A stretch of DNA of 64,000 bases from DASQBT01 sp049578545 (GTDB lineage: Bacteria > Pseudomonadota > Gammaproteobacteria > Burkholderiales > Thiobacillaceae): contig JBAUMF010000049.1 of NCBI GenBank assembly GCA_049578545.1, forward strand, positions 38,456-102,455, given 5' to 3'. Below are positions 46,010 through 55,334 of this stretch, one piece after another. Every line of letters starts with the position of its first letter. Positions within the stretch are counted from its first letter, which is position 1. A program made the translations under genes and the position numbers. The notes beneath the pieces are model-generated. The model had not been told where the DNA came from, made no database searches, and saw only the letters and a program-made list of their open reading frames with translations.

Positions 46010-46206
46010 GGTCAAAATCCAGGGAATCGGAAAGCGAGCAAACCACAATTCGGACGAATTCGCTCCATTAATGGCACCTTTACGAAAATTAGCGAATGGC
46101 TTGCTGCACAGTAACCACATTGGGTTTGGCCCGGGCTGATCCAGGTCCAGTGGGGCGGAACCGATCGCAGAATTTCATCATGAAGGGGTATATAGTCCAC
46201 TGGCTG

Positions 46207-47430
46207 TCACGCGCTTCTTAGCATCCCCTTCTGTCGAAGGTGATAACTATGCATCAGCCCGATCAGCATGGCCAGAAGACCACAGGCCAGCAGGGTTGGC
46301 CTGACCCCGAAAACATGTGCCAGGCTTCCTACGGTGAGGCTCCCCAAAGGGGCCATGCCGAGAAAGGCCATTGAGAAGATGGCCATTACCCTGCCGCGCA
46401 TGTCGTCGCGCACCCATGTCTGGATCATCGTGTTGCCACCCGCAATCGTGGTGATCATGGAAAAGCCAAGCACCATCAGGATCGGGTAGGCAAATCCAAG
46501 GTGGCTGTTGACCGCAAAAACAGCCAGCGCCACACCGCTGGTCACAGACGCGATCGATACGTTGCGACGCAGCCCCTCAGTGGTCGTCCGCCTCGCAAGA
46601 TATAGGCTCGCCACCAATGAACCTGCGCCCGCACTGCTGACCAGCATGCCGAACGTACTTGCGTCGCCGCCAAAGATGTTCTTCGCATACATGGGCATCA
46701 AGACGACATATGGCGTTACGAGAAAACCCATTGCTGCCAGCAGCAGCAGGCAGACTCTGATATCAGGGTGATTGAATGTGTAGCCAAACCCTTCCTTCAG
46801 GGCGCGCAGTGCAGGGGTTGAGCTGACCACCCCCTGCCGGGTTCGGATGGCACGAAGTGCCAAAAGCACGGCAAGATAGGAAAAGGCATTGAGGACAAAA
46901 CAGATGGCCTCGCCCATCATGGCAACCACGAAACCCGCCAGGGCTGGGCCTACGAAGCGGGTTGCATTCATCAGCAGGGAGTTAAGCGCAATGGCATTGG
47001 GGAGTTGTTCCCTGTCCTCCACAAGATGAACCACGAACGACTGGCGCGCAGGCAGATCGACTGCATTGATGCAGCCCATGATAAACGCGAGGAACACAAG
47101 CAGAGGCGGTGTCACCCACCCCTTCCAGGCGAGCCCTGCCAGCAGCACGGCCTGGAACATGGCCAGAGACTGGGTCCACATCAATAAGTGCCTGCGATCC
47201 ACCCGGTCTGACCAGACCCCGCCAAAGCTGCCAAAAGCGAGGATGGGCAATTGGCTGGCAAAACCGATCAAACCCAGGATAAAGGCAGAATGGGTAAGCC
47301 GGTAGGCCAGCCAGCTCATCGCGATCTGCTGCATCCAGGTGCCGGCCAGGGAAATGAACTGGCCAGAAAAATACAGGCGAAAATCATGCGATTGCAGTGC
47401 TCTGAGCAGGTGGGGGAGCTGACGGGCCAT
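46207..47430 (-). CDS. MFS exporter, EntS/MFS_3 type
   Basis: The 407-residue protein has about 12 helices and the MFS_3 opening L-R-A-L-Q-S-H-D-F-R-L-Y-F-S-G-Q-F-I-S-L-x-G-T-W in order, with V-W-S-D-R-V-D-R-R after helix 2. Relatives include the enterobactin exporter EntS and putative drug exporters. No siderophore genes lie nearby, so the substrate is open. Confidence 0.88.
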   Translation of the reverse strand: MARQLPHLLRALQSHDFRLYFSGQFISLAGTWMQQIAMSWLAYRLTHSAFILGLIGFASQLPILAFGSFGGVWSDRVDRRHLLMWTQSLAMFQAVLLAGLAWKGWVTPPLLVFLAFIMGCINAVDLPARQSFVVHLVEDREQLPNAIALNSLLMNATRFVGPALAGFVVAMMGEAICFVLNAFSYLAVLLALRAIRTRQGVVSSTPALRALKEGFGYTFNHPDIRVCLLLLAAMGFLVTPYVVLMPMYAKNIFGGDASTFGMLVSSAGAGSLVASLYLARRTTTEGLRRNVSIASVTSGVALAVFAVNSHLGFAYPILMVLGFSMITTIAGGNTMIQTWVRDDMRGRVMAIFSMAFLGMAPLGSLTVGSLAHVFGVRPTLLACGLLAMLIGLMHSYHLRQKGMLRSA

Positions 47431-47658
47431 TGAAACAACTCAAACAGGCATGCATGCCAATAGTGCTTGCATTACATCACGTAGCTCAGGTTCAAGCTAT
47501 CAGCGCATGGCTAAAAGGAGCTGCTTCAAGGATCACGCAAAGAATTGCCTTCCACCGGCTCTCACTCAACCCGAGCCGGATCTGGCTTGCCTGGCTTCGG
47601 GTTTCATGCACATCACACAATTTACTGCCCGCCTGCTTCCTAGGCTGGCAGGAGCCTC

Positions 47659-48402
47659 GTGAAGACGTTACCATTACTGCCATTACCTGCCCTCTCACGC
47701 TTCATGAAGACCGTCACACTTGACGCTTTGACTGTTCTATTCCTTGTCATGCTCTCAGGCGCCCTGCTCGTTCCAAGAAACCTGGAGGCAGGCGATTTGG
47801 CACATGACATATCGTATCAACAGGCAACTAAAACGAAGACCACGGGTAGCTTCCATCCTGACTGGACCGGGCAGGCCATTACGCTTGAGCACGGAGGGAA
47901 CTGGCAAGCGTTGCTGGATCTTGGCCTGCAATGGACTCGGGCCGAACCCAGAAACGCATCAGCATGGTTTGTGCTCGGGCGCGCGCTAGGCGGACTGAAG
48001 CGTTACGCCGAAGCGATAGCCGCATATAAGCGAAATCTGCATATCGATCCACGCGATGTTTACGCCAGAAATAATATGGGTAATGCATACCGCGATAGCA
48101 AGAACTATCTTCTTGCCATGCACGCCTATCGTGAAGCAGTTCGTATCAACCCGGACTACATACCCGCATGGCAGAATCTTGGACTGACCTTTTACCAGCT
48201 GAAAGGCGTGGCAGGCATATCGCAGGGGCTCAGGCAACTCTACACATCCGACCCCGAACTGGCTGCGGCCTGGTACAAGCTCGCGATTCAATATTCGCAA
48301 TCCCAGGATCCGCGGATCGCGCAGCAAGCCATTAGCGTACTTCGCGCTCTGCCCAATGCCCGACAGGAGCAGATGTTTCAGGTTTTGATGACAGGTATGT
48401 GA
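47659..48402 (+). CDS. TPR-repeat membrane-anchored or exported protein
   Basis: The 247-residue protein has one hydrophobic segment near residues 20-37 and three TPR units between 85 and 185 (ASAWFVLGRALGGLKRYAEA; YARNNMGNAYRDSKNYLLAM; IPAWQNLGLTFYQLKG). The start is GTG 47659, with AGGAG six bases upstream; an in-frame ATG at 47704 lacks a ribosome site. The 228 bp before it hold no gene I can support. Partner unknown. Confidence 0.75.
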   Translation: MKTLPLLPLPALSRFMKTVTLDALTVLFLVMLSGALLVPRNLEAGDLAHDISYQQATKTKTTGSFHPDWTGQAITLEHGGNWQALLDLGLQWTRAEPRNASAWFVLGRALGGLKRYAEAIAAYKRNLHIDPRDVYARNNMGNAYRDSKNYLLAMHAYREAVRINPDYIPAWQNLGLTFYQLKGVAGISQGLRQLYTSDPELAAAWYKLAIQYSQSQDPRIAQQAISVLRALPNARQEQMFQVLMTGM

Positions 48403-48601
48403 CCATCCACATCGAGTGGCAAGGCTACCGTGGATACGACATCGGTAAGAGGGTGGAGCCCCCGCACTGAAACCATTAGATCGGCACGATTGTTCCAAAT
48501 CGCTTCGCTGCACCCCACCCCGACGTCAGCACGAGGTCGCAGAACGCGGTGATCGCGTAATTGAAACATCTTTCGTTCAATTGCTCTCGGATCAGCAGGA
48601 C

Positions 48602-48625
48602 AAAAAAAGGGCCGGTTATCCGGCC
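48602..48625 (-). terminator. Intrinsic terminator of the cytochrome pair
   Basis: On the minus strand the stem GGCCGG / CCGGCC with a four-base loop is followed by a run of seven T, 22 bp after the stop of the 48647 cytochrome gene. Confidence 0.85.
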
Positions 48626-48646
48626 ATTATTGCCCTGCAGGGCAAC

Positions 48647-48970
48647 TCAGTATTTGGTCCTCAGGCCTTTCTGGTGACCGAAGAATTCGGCCAGATCTGC
48701 CATGTCCTGTTCGCTAAGGGCGGCAGCCTGACCATTCATGATGGCATTCTTGCGCGTGCCTGACTTGTAGGACTTGAGCGCCTGCAAGAGGTAATCCGGA
48801 TGCTGGCCGGCCAGCTTCGGGAACATGGGCGATGTGCTGTTGCCATCCGGACCGTGACAACCGGCACATGTTGTTGACTTGGCCTTGCCGGCTTCAGCGT
48901 TTCCGCCTGCGTAAGCAGGACCGGCGATCACTGCGGCAGCCAGCAGCGTAAGGGTCAGTGTTGTTTTCAT
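48647..48970 (-). CDS. Periplasmic cytochrome c553-type
   Basis: The 107-residue protein has a signal peptide (MKTTLTLTLLAAAVIAGPAY, ending AGG) and one haem motif C-A-G-C-H-G with later M-F-P-K-L-A-G-Q-H and M-x-x-Q-A-A-A-L-S-E. It is a class I small cytochrome of the c553/c4-half type that should carry electrons in the periplasm. It follows the related gene at 48986 in the same transcript and precedes a terminator. Confidence 0.93.
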   Translation of the reverse strand: MKTTLTLTLLAAAVIAGPAYAGGNAEAGKAKSTTCAGCHGPDGNSTSPMFPKLAGQHPDYLLQALKSYKSGTRKNAIMNGQAAALSEQDMADLAEFFGHQKGLRTKY

Positions 48971-48985
48971 TTCTCCTCCGGTCTC

Positions 48986-49327
48986 TTAATTGGCAGGGCC
49001 GCTGTAGGCAGAGGCGTAGTAGGCAGCCAGATCTTCCATGTCCTGGTCACTTAGCGTGGCCGCGATGGCTCGCATCGTCGGAAAGGCGCGGTCGCCGGAT
49101 TTGTATTCTTTCAGTGCGGCCACGATGTAGTCCTGATGCTGGCCACCCAGTTTGGGAACGCTGTAGGCAACAGGATAAGCAGTGCGCCATCCTGGAATAC
49201 CGTGGCAACCTTCACACATTGAACTTTTTTCCCGGCCGGTAACAGGGTCGCCTGCAGCAAAGGCCGATGATGCAAACAGCGCGCTCAGCAAGGCAGCGCA
49301 CACCACTAGGGGTCGAGCGTATGTCAT
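48986..49327 (-). CDS. Periplasmic cytochrome c553-type
   Basis: The 113-residue protein has a signal peptide (MTYARPLVVCAALLSALFAS) and the haem motif C-E-G-C-H-G. It shares V-P-K-L-G-G-Q-H-Q-D-Y-I and D-Q-D-M-E-D-L-A with its neighbour, so the two are tandem duplicates. ATG 49327 follows GAGAGG; an upstream GTG adds four residues. Its upstream spacer (49328-49624) shows nothing else that I can support. Confidence 0.93.
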   Translation of the reverse strand: MTYARPLVVCAALLSALFASSAFAAGDPVTGREKSSMCEGCHGIPGWRTAYPVAYSVPKLGGQHQDYIVAALKEYKSGDRAFPTMRAIAATLSDQDMEDLAAYYASAYSGPAN

Positions 49328-49624
49328 AGATCCTCTCACTCTTTTGATTGATTTGTGTTGGGTTGCTCTCGTGGCACCTTTTGGGGGTCAATTCTATGCC
49401 CCTTTTACCGCCAGCCGCAACACGGAGCCGATTCAAAGTAGTGCGGTCTGGTAAAATTACCTTAATGCATAGCGACAAAATAGTTATGTTCGAGGCGGCA
49501 GCCTGGCCGTTGTGGTTGTACAAATTTCTGCCATTCCTGCGCGGGTGCCCGAGCGTCAATCAGCTCAGCTTGCAACCGGATGGCATTGCCGCCCTTGCAG
49601 CTGCAATCATCAGGTTGGCCGCAA

Positions 49625-50053
49625 ATGCTGCGTAAGGAAGGTTCCTTATTCTTTGAAGCTGAAGAAGATATGCAACAAACCCTCGAATCCATCGATAAGA
49701 AATATTCGGCGAAAGAGCATGTCATGTTGTTCTCAGCTGCCGCCAACGTCATCGAATTGGCCGGCACCGAAATGCTGATCAAAGTATCTGAGCATCGACG
49801 CAAGATGGGTGGCGGCCTGGATCTGGTCGACGTGCAACCGGAATTGCGCGACATGCTGGCAATCGGTGACCAACTCCATGAGCCAGGCGAGGAGAACATG
49901 TTCAAAACCAAGAGTGACTCAACTTCAACAACCTATCGCCGGCTCGATCCGGATATCAGCCAAGATGGCATGGCTCGCATTTTTCATGAAGGTAAAAACG
50001 AATTGCCCAGCGTGGAGGCTCGAATTGAGCAAGCACGGACAGGAGAAGCATAG
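49625..50053 (+). CDS. Orphan SulP-type STAS domain (transporter C-terminal remnant)
   Basis: The 142-residue product has the pattern of the C-terminal STAS domain of SulP anion transporters: L-R-K-E-G-S-L-F-F-E-A, N-V-I-E-L-A-G-T-E-M-L, R-R-K-M-G-G-G-L-D-L and E-N-M-F-K-T-K. The family's usual final C-x-x-C-x-A-R-I-F-x-E-C is degraded to an S-Q-D-G-M-A-R-I-F-H-E-G form. No membrane domain precedes it in the 300 bp upstream. The stop (TAG) directly abuts the next GTG start. It may be a remnant or a reused regulator. Confidence 0.75.
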   Translation: MLRKEGSLFFEAEEDMQQTLESIDKKYSAKEHVMLFSAAANVIELAGTEMLIKVSEHRRKMGGGLDLVDVQPELRDMLAIGDQLHEPGEENMFKTKSDSTSTTYRRLDPDISQDGMARIFHEGKNELPSVEARIEQARTGEA

Positions 50054-50599
50054 GTGAGCAACAGGCTGACAAAGATCACCACTCGCACCGGTGACGATGG
50101 CACGACTGGCCTTGCAGGCAACACGCGCGTCGTCAAGGATGATCCGCGCATCGAGGCTATGGGGGATATAGATGAACTCAACAGCCACCTCGGCTTATTG
50201 ATGGCAGACGACCTGCCAGGAAAGGTGTATGAACTTCTTGCTGATATTCAGCATCATCTGTTCGACCTGGGTGCCGAACTGGCTTTGCCAGAACATGCCG
50301 GCATTACCGAACCAAAGCTAGCCATGCTGGACAAAGCCATCGCCCGCTACAATGCTGACCTGCCTTCGCTGAAAGAATTTATCCTGCCTGGTGGTAGCCG
50401 TGCCGCAGCGCAGTGCCATGTTTGTCGCACCGTGTGCCGCCGTGCGGAACGGCGTATGGTCAGTCTGGCACACGGCGAAGCTCTTTCTCCGCTGCTGGTG
50501 CCCTACCTTAATCGCCTGTCTGACTTGCTATTTATTTTGGCGCGAGTGCTTAATCTCGGTGCCGGTACTGCTGACATCTACTGGAAATCGGGTCGCTGA
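50054..50599 (+). CDS. Cob(I)yrinic acid a,c-diamide adenosyltransferase, PduO type
   Basis: The 181-residue enzyme adds adenosyl to cobalamin. It has T-R-T-G-D-D-G-T-T-G-L near the N-terminus, G-D-I-D-E-L-N-S, F-I-L-P-G-G-S and R-R-A-E-R-R. The start is GTG, right after the STAS stop. A CobC-like phosphatase lies downstream on the opposite strand. Confidence 0.95.
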   Translation: MSNRLTKITTRTGDDGTTGLAGNTRVVKDDPRIEAMGDIDELNSHLGLLMADDLPGKVYELLADIQHHLFDLGAELALPEHAGITEPKLAMLDKAIARYNADLPSLKEFILPGGSRAAAQCHVCRTVCRRAERRMVSLAHGEALSPLLVPYLNRLSDLLFILARVLNLGAGTADIYWKSGR

Positions 50600-50702
50600 T
50601 CCCCATCCCGCTGACGATTTTGCATGCTGGGTTCGGCAACAGCAGCTATCACTGTATTTGGCCTGGAGGTTGCCAGGCAGGCTGATCGGAAATTATGGAT
50701 CA

Positions 50703-51278
50703 TCATGCCGACAACGTCCGTTCTATACGTCGATCAGGTATGAACCAGATAATCGCCACAAATATATACAGCCCGAAAGCAATCCAGTGATTCAGGAACG
50801 AAAGCGGGATGGCTAGCGCATAGATCAGTAAGGAAATCTTGCCCTTGAAGTCCTTGCCCACTGCCTTAGCCAGTACCGAGTCCCGTCCATGGTGTTTGAT
50901 AAGCGCGCGGCTGAGAATGTAATAGGCTATAGCCGCCATGAAGAGCACGACGCCATAGAACGCAACTGGCAGGGAAGCAAAATGGTTTTCACCCATCCAG
51001 CCGGTTACAAAAGGCACGATGGACAGCCAGAAGAGCAGATGAAGATTGGCCCAGAGTATCGGCCCGCTCACCTGAGTGACGGCATAAAGCATGTGATGGT
51101 GGTTGTTCCAGTAGATGCCGAGATAGACAAAGCTAAGCACATAGCTTATGAAGATGGGGATCAGCGGGCGCAGAGCCGACAGATCCTCGCCATGCGGGAC
51201 TTTGAGTTCCAGCACCATGATGGTGATGAGGATGGCGATGACTCCGTCGCTGAATGCCTCCAGTCGCCCTTTTCCCAT
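50703..51278 (-). CDS. TMEM175-family (DUF1211) potassium channel-like protein
   Basis: The 191-residue membrane protein has the TMEM175 pore-helix motif R-L-E-A-F-S-D-G-V-I-A-I near the start and about six helices, one channel repeat as in bacterial homologues. These form tetrameric potassium-selective channels. The next gene upstream ends 8 bp away. Confidence 0.92.
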   Translation of the reverse strand: MGKGRLEAFSDGVIAILITIMVLELKVPHGEDLSALRPLIPIFISYVLSFVYLGIYWNNHHHMLYAVTQVSGPILWANLHLLFWLSIVPFVTGWMGENHFASLPVAFYGVVLFMAAIAYYILSRALIKHHGRDSVLAKAVGKDFKGKISLLIYALAIPLSFLNHWIAFGLYIFVAIIWFIPDRRIERTLSA

Positions 51279-51286
51279 GCGATTTC

Positions 51287-51883
51287 TCAGCCAGGCACGC
51301 CATTGTGAAAGACCAGTCTGCTATTGCCTTCCGGGTCCACTGCGATGCGCGTCAAGGCAGCGCTGGCAACCTCGACCCGATAGGCGTTCACCAGGGGAAT
51401 GTTCAGGGCATGCGCCAGCGCCATGCGAATCACACCGGCGTGGCAGACGATCAGTACGTGTTGCCGACGGTAGCGCTCGATCACCTCCTCAATTGCATCG
51501 GCCACACGTTGATAAAACGCCTGCAATGGTTCGGCACCCGCGGGACGTGAACTGACAGGATCGGCCCTGAATCGCTCGATCTGGACAGGGTCTTCCTCGA
51601 TCAGTTGTGCGGCGGTTTTCCCTTCCCACACGCCAAAACCAACTTCTTTCAGCCGCTCATCAAACGCAAGTGCAAGCCGGTGACGCGAAGCCAGTTCTTC
51701 TGCAAATGCGCGGCAGCGCGACAAGGGTGAAGAAATAATGCTTTGCCAGGGCGATTGGCCGGCGAGTTTCTCACGCATCTGTTGCCAGCCCCTTTCCGAT
51801 AACGGATCATCCAGCTGGCCGCGGTATTTTCGTCCGCCAACCGGTTCACCGTGGCGAATGAGATCGATCAGGGTTTCATTCAT
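51287..51883 (-). CDS. Histidine phosphatase, CobC-like (alpha-ribazole phosphatase)
   Basis: The 198-residue phosphoglycerate-mutase-fold protein has the catalytic L-I-R-H-G-E-P, S-S-P-L-S-R-C, and C-H-A-G-V-I-R near residue 150. The L-x-E-x-x-F-G-x-W-E-G segment supports CobC over other histidine phosphatases, as does the nearby adenosyltransferase. It overlaps proB by 4 bp. Confidence 0.85.
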   Translation of the reverse strand: MNETLIDLIRHGEPVGGRKYRGQLDDPLSERGWQQMREKLAGQSPWQSIISSPLSRCRAFAEELASRHRLALAFDERLKEVGFGVWEGKTAAQLIEEDPVQIERFRADPVSSRPAGAEPLQAFYQRVADAIEEVIERYRRQHVLIVCHAGVIRMALAHALNIPLVNAYRVEVASAALTRIAVDPEGNSRLVFHNGVPG

Positions 51884-53007
51884 GCCAGCACCAGGTTGTC
51901 GCGGTGGATCAGCTCAATTTCGTCGACATATCCCAACACGGATTCGATCCTCTTGCTGGTCATACCCGCAATGCGCCGGGTTTCATTTGCGCTGTAATTA
52001 ACCAGACCGCGTGCAATTTCACGCCCTTCTGCATTGAGGCAGGCAACCACCTCGCCGCGTTCAAACTCCCCGCTGACTTCACGCACGCCAACAGGTAATA
52101 GGCTCTTGCCTTCATCCAGCAGTGCCCTGACAGCACCATCATCGAGTTGAAGTTTGCCGCGCACCTGCAAATGATCAGCCAGCCACTGCTTGCGAGCGGT
52201 CATGGGTACGGTGCGTGCCAAAAGCTGCGTGCCAATACGTTCGCCACTGGCCAGCCGCAGCAATACGTTTTCCTCCCGCCCCGATGCAATGATGGTATGC
52301 GCCCCGCTGCGCGCAGCGCGCTTGGCTGCGAGAATCTTGGTCAGCATGCCGCCCGTGCCGACGCGGCTGCCAGCACCGCCTGCCATCCGCTCCAGTTCGG
52401 GATCGCCCGCATGGCCTTCTGCAACCAGCCTGGCTTGTGGATCCTTTCTCGGATCAGACGTGAACAGCCCCTTCTGATCGGTGAGGATCACCAGACAATC
52501 AGCTTCAATCAGATTGGTGACGAGTGCGCCCAGCGTGTCATTGTCGCCGAGTTTGATTTCATCGGTGGAAACGGTGTCGTTCTCGTTGATGATGGGCACG
52601 CCCTTCAATTCGAGCAGAGTACGCAAGGTCGTGCGCGCATTGAGATAGCGGGTGCGGTCGGCAAGATCCTCGTGCGTCAGCAGTACCTGGGCGGCATGCA
52701 GTTTATGGCTGCGGAAAAACGATTCGTAGGCCTGCACCAATCCTGTCTGCCCGATTGCAGCTGCAGCCTGCAGTTCGTTGATAAGCTTGGGCCGCTTGTT
52801 CCAGCCCAGACGCTGCATACCCTCTGCAATTGCACCGCTGGAAACCAGTACCACCTGTTTGCCCTGTTCCACCAATCGGGCAATCTGTTCGGCCCAGCGC
52901 GCCAGCGCGTCGTGATCAAGCCCACGCCCATCGTTGGTCACCAGAGAACTGCCGACTTTCACCACCACCCGGCTGGCTTGGGCGAGAACGGATTGACCGC
53001 TGATCAT
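51880..53007 (-). CDS. proB: Glutamate 5-kinase
   Basis: ProB phosphorylates glutamate in proline synthesis. The 375-residue protein has the amino-acid kinase domain with V-V-K-V-G-S-S-L-V, V-S-S-G-A-I and N-E-N-D-T-V, then G-T-G-G-M-L-T-K, and a C-terminal PUA domain from about residue 278. ATG 53007 (MISGQSVLAQ) shares one base with the stop of the upstream gene. The usual obgE-proB link is not in this window. Confidence 0.97.
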   Translation of the reverse strand: MISGQSVLAQASRVVVKVGSSLVTNDGRGLDHDALARWAEQIARLVEQGKQVVLVSSGAIAEGMQRLGWNKRPKLINELQAAAAIGQTGLVQAYESFFRSHKLHAAQVLLTHEDLADRTRYLNARTTLRTLLELKGVPIINENDTVSTDEIKLGDNDTLGALVTNLIEADCLVILTDQKGLFTSDPRKDPQARLVAEGHAGDPELERMAGGAGSRVGTGGMLTKILAAKRAARSGAHTIIASGREENVLLRLASGERIGTQLLARTVPMTARKQWLADHLQVRGKLQLDDGAVRALLDEGKSLLPVGVREVSGEFERGEVVACLNAEGREIARGLVNYSANETRRIAGMTSKRIESVLGYVDEIELIHRDNLVLA

Positions 53008-53531
53008 CAAGGTTGAGCCTGTTTCAGGTTGCGAATGGCCTCCTTCTTTGTCCTGACCTGCAAGCCGTTTGGGCAGAAGTCATCCTCAAACAGTGCCTTG
53101 TGGTAGGACAGCAGGGAACGGAGCCTGTACTCCTCCCATTTTGCGTAACGGTTCTTCGACCAGGTGTTGTCGGGATGGCCAAAGGCATAGACCTTGAATT
53201 CGGTCGGATCGCAACGCATGCCTTCGTAATTGACCGTGCGCGCGCCACGGGGAGACTCGATGACCACGGTATAACGCACCACATCATCCTTGCCGATTGA
53301 GATAGACGCCGTGTCAATCGAATAGGTGTTGTCAGTGGCAGAGGACACGTTGAAGCGGACCAGATTCTCCTGCCTGGGGTAGGCAGGCAGTTGTGCCTGT
53401 ACTTCCGCCCAGGGTCTGGAACTATCCTCGAATGCATTTTCGGGCGAGTCCCCATAGATGAACGCGTTGCCCGTATCTGCCAGGGCAGGCCAGGAAGCCA
53501 GACTCAGAACGAGAATGATCAATTTATTCAT
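53007..53531 (-). CDS. CNP1-like family exported protein
   Basis: The 174-residue protein has a signal peptide (MNKLIILVLSLASWPALA) and the CNP1 pattern P-x-Y-P-x-x-E-N-L-V-R-F and T-V-V-I-E-S-P-R-G-A-R-T-V-N-Y-E-G-M-R-C. CNP1-like proteins next to proB are typical in betaproteobacteria. Function not established. Confidence 0.88.
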   Translation of the reverse strand: MNKLIILVLSLASWPALADTGNAFIYGDSPENAFEDSSRPWAEVQAQLPAYPRQENLVRFNVSSATDNTYSIDTASISIGKDDVVRYTVVIESPRGARTVNYEGMRCDPTEFKVYAFGHPDNTWSKNRYAKWEEYRLRSLLSYHKALFEDDFCPNGLQVRTKKEAIRNLKQAQP

Positions 53532-53923
53532 GGCCCAATTCTAACCTGATGCCAGCCAACCCGTACTTATCCTGATGTGCTCATGTCCCCCGCAATTTGA
53601 ACGGCAAGCCCACCCCCTGGGTCACCGCGTTTTTCAAGCTGGGTGAAACCACACTGATTGCAAGCCAAAGTCGAAACATGAACCACCACGTTTCCAGCCG
53701 CGCCATCACAGCGTTGCATAAGGTCGTAGATCTAATCTATCCAGTCACCTGCCCGCGAGTGGCAAAATCCGATCCGGAACGGCGATTGGTGTCGGCGTAG
53801 AGCCGATGACTTTTCTGTGACCCCGCGCAGACGCATGTTGAGAGCAAAGCATGGCAACAGAGCAGCCACGCCAGACGTTTGCAACTGGTCGCAATGATGT
53901 ACGGCAGTCCGGCTTGGCAATGA
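53532..53923. other. Non-coding spacer, about 390 bp
   Basis: No reading frame on either strand has start, ribosome site and family pattern together. The stretch holds upstream sequence of the CNP1-like gene and the 3' flank of the helical-protein gene. Confidence 0.5.
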
Positions 53924-54391
53924 CTACTTCTTCTTGTAATCCTCGTAGTCCCGCTCTGCCTTCTCCGAAGCGCTTCGGAGTGATTTGTATGAATCGGAGA
54001 AGCCGTCCTTCACGTGTTCCCAGGCGTGGGCGGTGCTGTTCTTCAGACCACCATACCATTCGGCTGCCTCGACCCGCCGCTTGTGCAGTGCCTTCAAGGT
54101 AATACGCGCCTGCCCGCGCGCAGCGTTGTCCATCTTCTCCCAGTTCTTGTCGATCCGCTCCTCCAGGGCATTGATGCGGGTATCCAGAACGTCGAGCGCG
54201 GCCTTCGCCTTCCTTGCGGCCTCGTCTCGCTTGTCGACTGAATAGTTCTTGATCGCCTCGGCGGTGTCGGCCGCCTTTTCGCGAACCTCCTTCACCGTAG
54301 TCTTGCCGTTCTCATCCTGGGACGCGTGGCTCAACGGAGCGAGGTCCAGCAGCGCCAAGGTAAACAATAACAAGGTCGTGTGCTTTTTCAT
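53924..54391 (-). CDS. Exported coiled-coil protein
   Basis: The 155-residue protein has a signal peptide (MKKHTTLLLFTLALLDLAPL, ending SHAS) and an all-helical charged mature region with heptad-like Lys/Glu/Ala periodicity (E-A-A-R-K-A-K-A-A-L-D-V-L-D-T-R). It is like small coiled stress proteins of the sll1863 group, but the match is weak. ATG 54391 was chosen because AGGAG is placed properly; another ATG two codons earlier overlaps this site. Confidence 0.7.
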   Translation of the reverse strand: MKKHTTLLLFTLALLDLAPLSHASQDENGKTTVKEVREKAADTAEAIKNYSVDKRDEAARKAKAALDVLDTRINALEERIDKNWEKMDNAARGQARITLKALHKRRVEAAEWYGGLKNSTAHAWEHVKDGFSDSYKSLRSASEKAERDYEDYKKK

Positions 54392-54519
54392 AACCATCTC
54401 CTGATGGCAATGGTATTCGCGGAAATTCCCCGTTTTTTCCAGACACCCTTAAGCTTCCATTTCAAAGCTGCTCGAACACCCGCGGACTCACCAGGCCGAG
54501 ATGGCTGCGCCTGCGCGCG

Positions 54520-55146
54520 TTATCGGACAGGATACCTGTCAGGCGGTGGAGGGGGCGCGTACGAACCCGGAAGGGGTGAATAACGATCGACTGGCTGTAT
54601 GAGCGCCGGCATGATTGAAACGGATAGTTGCAGTTCCCGACCAGGGTCATACGGCAGAACCGAGCGGAATTCCCGGCCCTGGTAACGATAGATGACGGTA
54701 TAGCCTGTGATCTGCTGGGTCCAGTTATCGACGGTCCGGCAATGCTGCTCCTGACGGGTCTGCGGACTCGGATTGCCATTGCCCTGGTTGTCAAGGTTGT
54801 CGCCAACGATTGCGCCCGTCACGGCGCCCACCGCCGTAGAGGCATCCTTGCCGGTACCACCGCCAACGGTGTGGCCAAGAATCCCACCGGCAAGACCGCC
54901 GATGATCGCCCCGGCATAACTGTGGTCGCCAACTTGGTTCTGCATCGATGTCACCTCCTCAGTCCAGCATTCCTGTCTGGGGCGGTTGACCTGCTGGGTA
55001 ATCGGACTACTTGACATGACGCGGGCCACATCTGGATAAGATACTGAGCCGGGTTGGGCACAGTCTTGATCCTGAGGATAATGCCGTTCCGCATGGGCCA
55101 AACTGGCACCGGTCATCAGAAGAGCCAAAAGAATCGCATTACGCAT
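54520..55146 (-). CDS. Glycine-zipper 2TM exported protein
   Basis: The 208-residue protein has a signal peptide (MRNAILLALLMTGASLAHA) and a glycine-zipper region near residues 78-118 (G-A-I-I-G-G-L-A-G-G-I-L-G and G-A-V-T-G-A-I-V-G), typical of the 17-kDa antigen/RcnB-like group. The tail is Pro/Tyr-rich (PPPPPDRYP). It likely sits at the outer membrane. Four Cys may form disulfides. Confidence 0.85.
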   Translation of the reverse strand: MRNAILLALLMTGASLAHAERHYPQDQDCAQPGSVSYPDVARVMSSSPITQQVNRPRQECWTEEVTSMQNQVGDHSYAGAIIGGLAGGILGHTVGGGTGKDASTAVGAVTGAIVGDNLDNQGNGNPSPQTRQEQHCRTVDNWTQQITGYTVIYRYQGREFRSVLPYDPGRELQLSVSIMPALIQPVDRYSPLPGSYAPPPPPDRYPVR

Positions 55147-55334
55147 GGATACCTCAACAAGGAAGGTTAAAACGCCCAGGCTAACCTGTTAGCGGTTGTA
55201 GACAACAGCGATGGACAGTAGTTCAGGATTTGCAGGTTGCGGTTATCCGTCATTGAATTGATCATGCCGCCCTCTAGTGCACCTGGTGGCCGCTGTAATC
55301 CGCCATTTGCCCTCTGATCTGAATGGAACGAATC

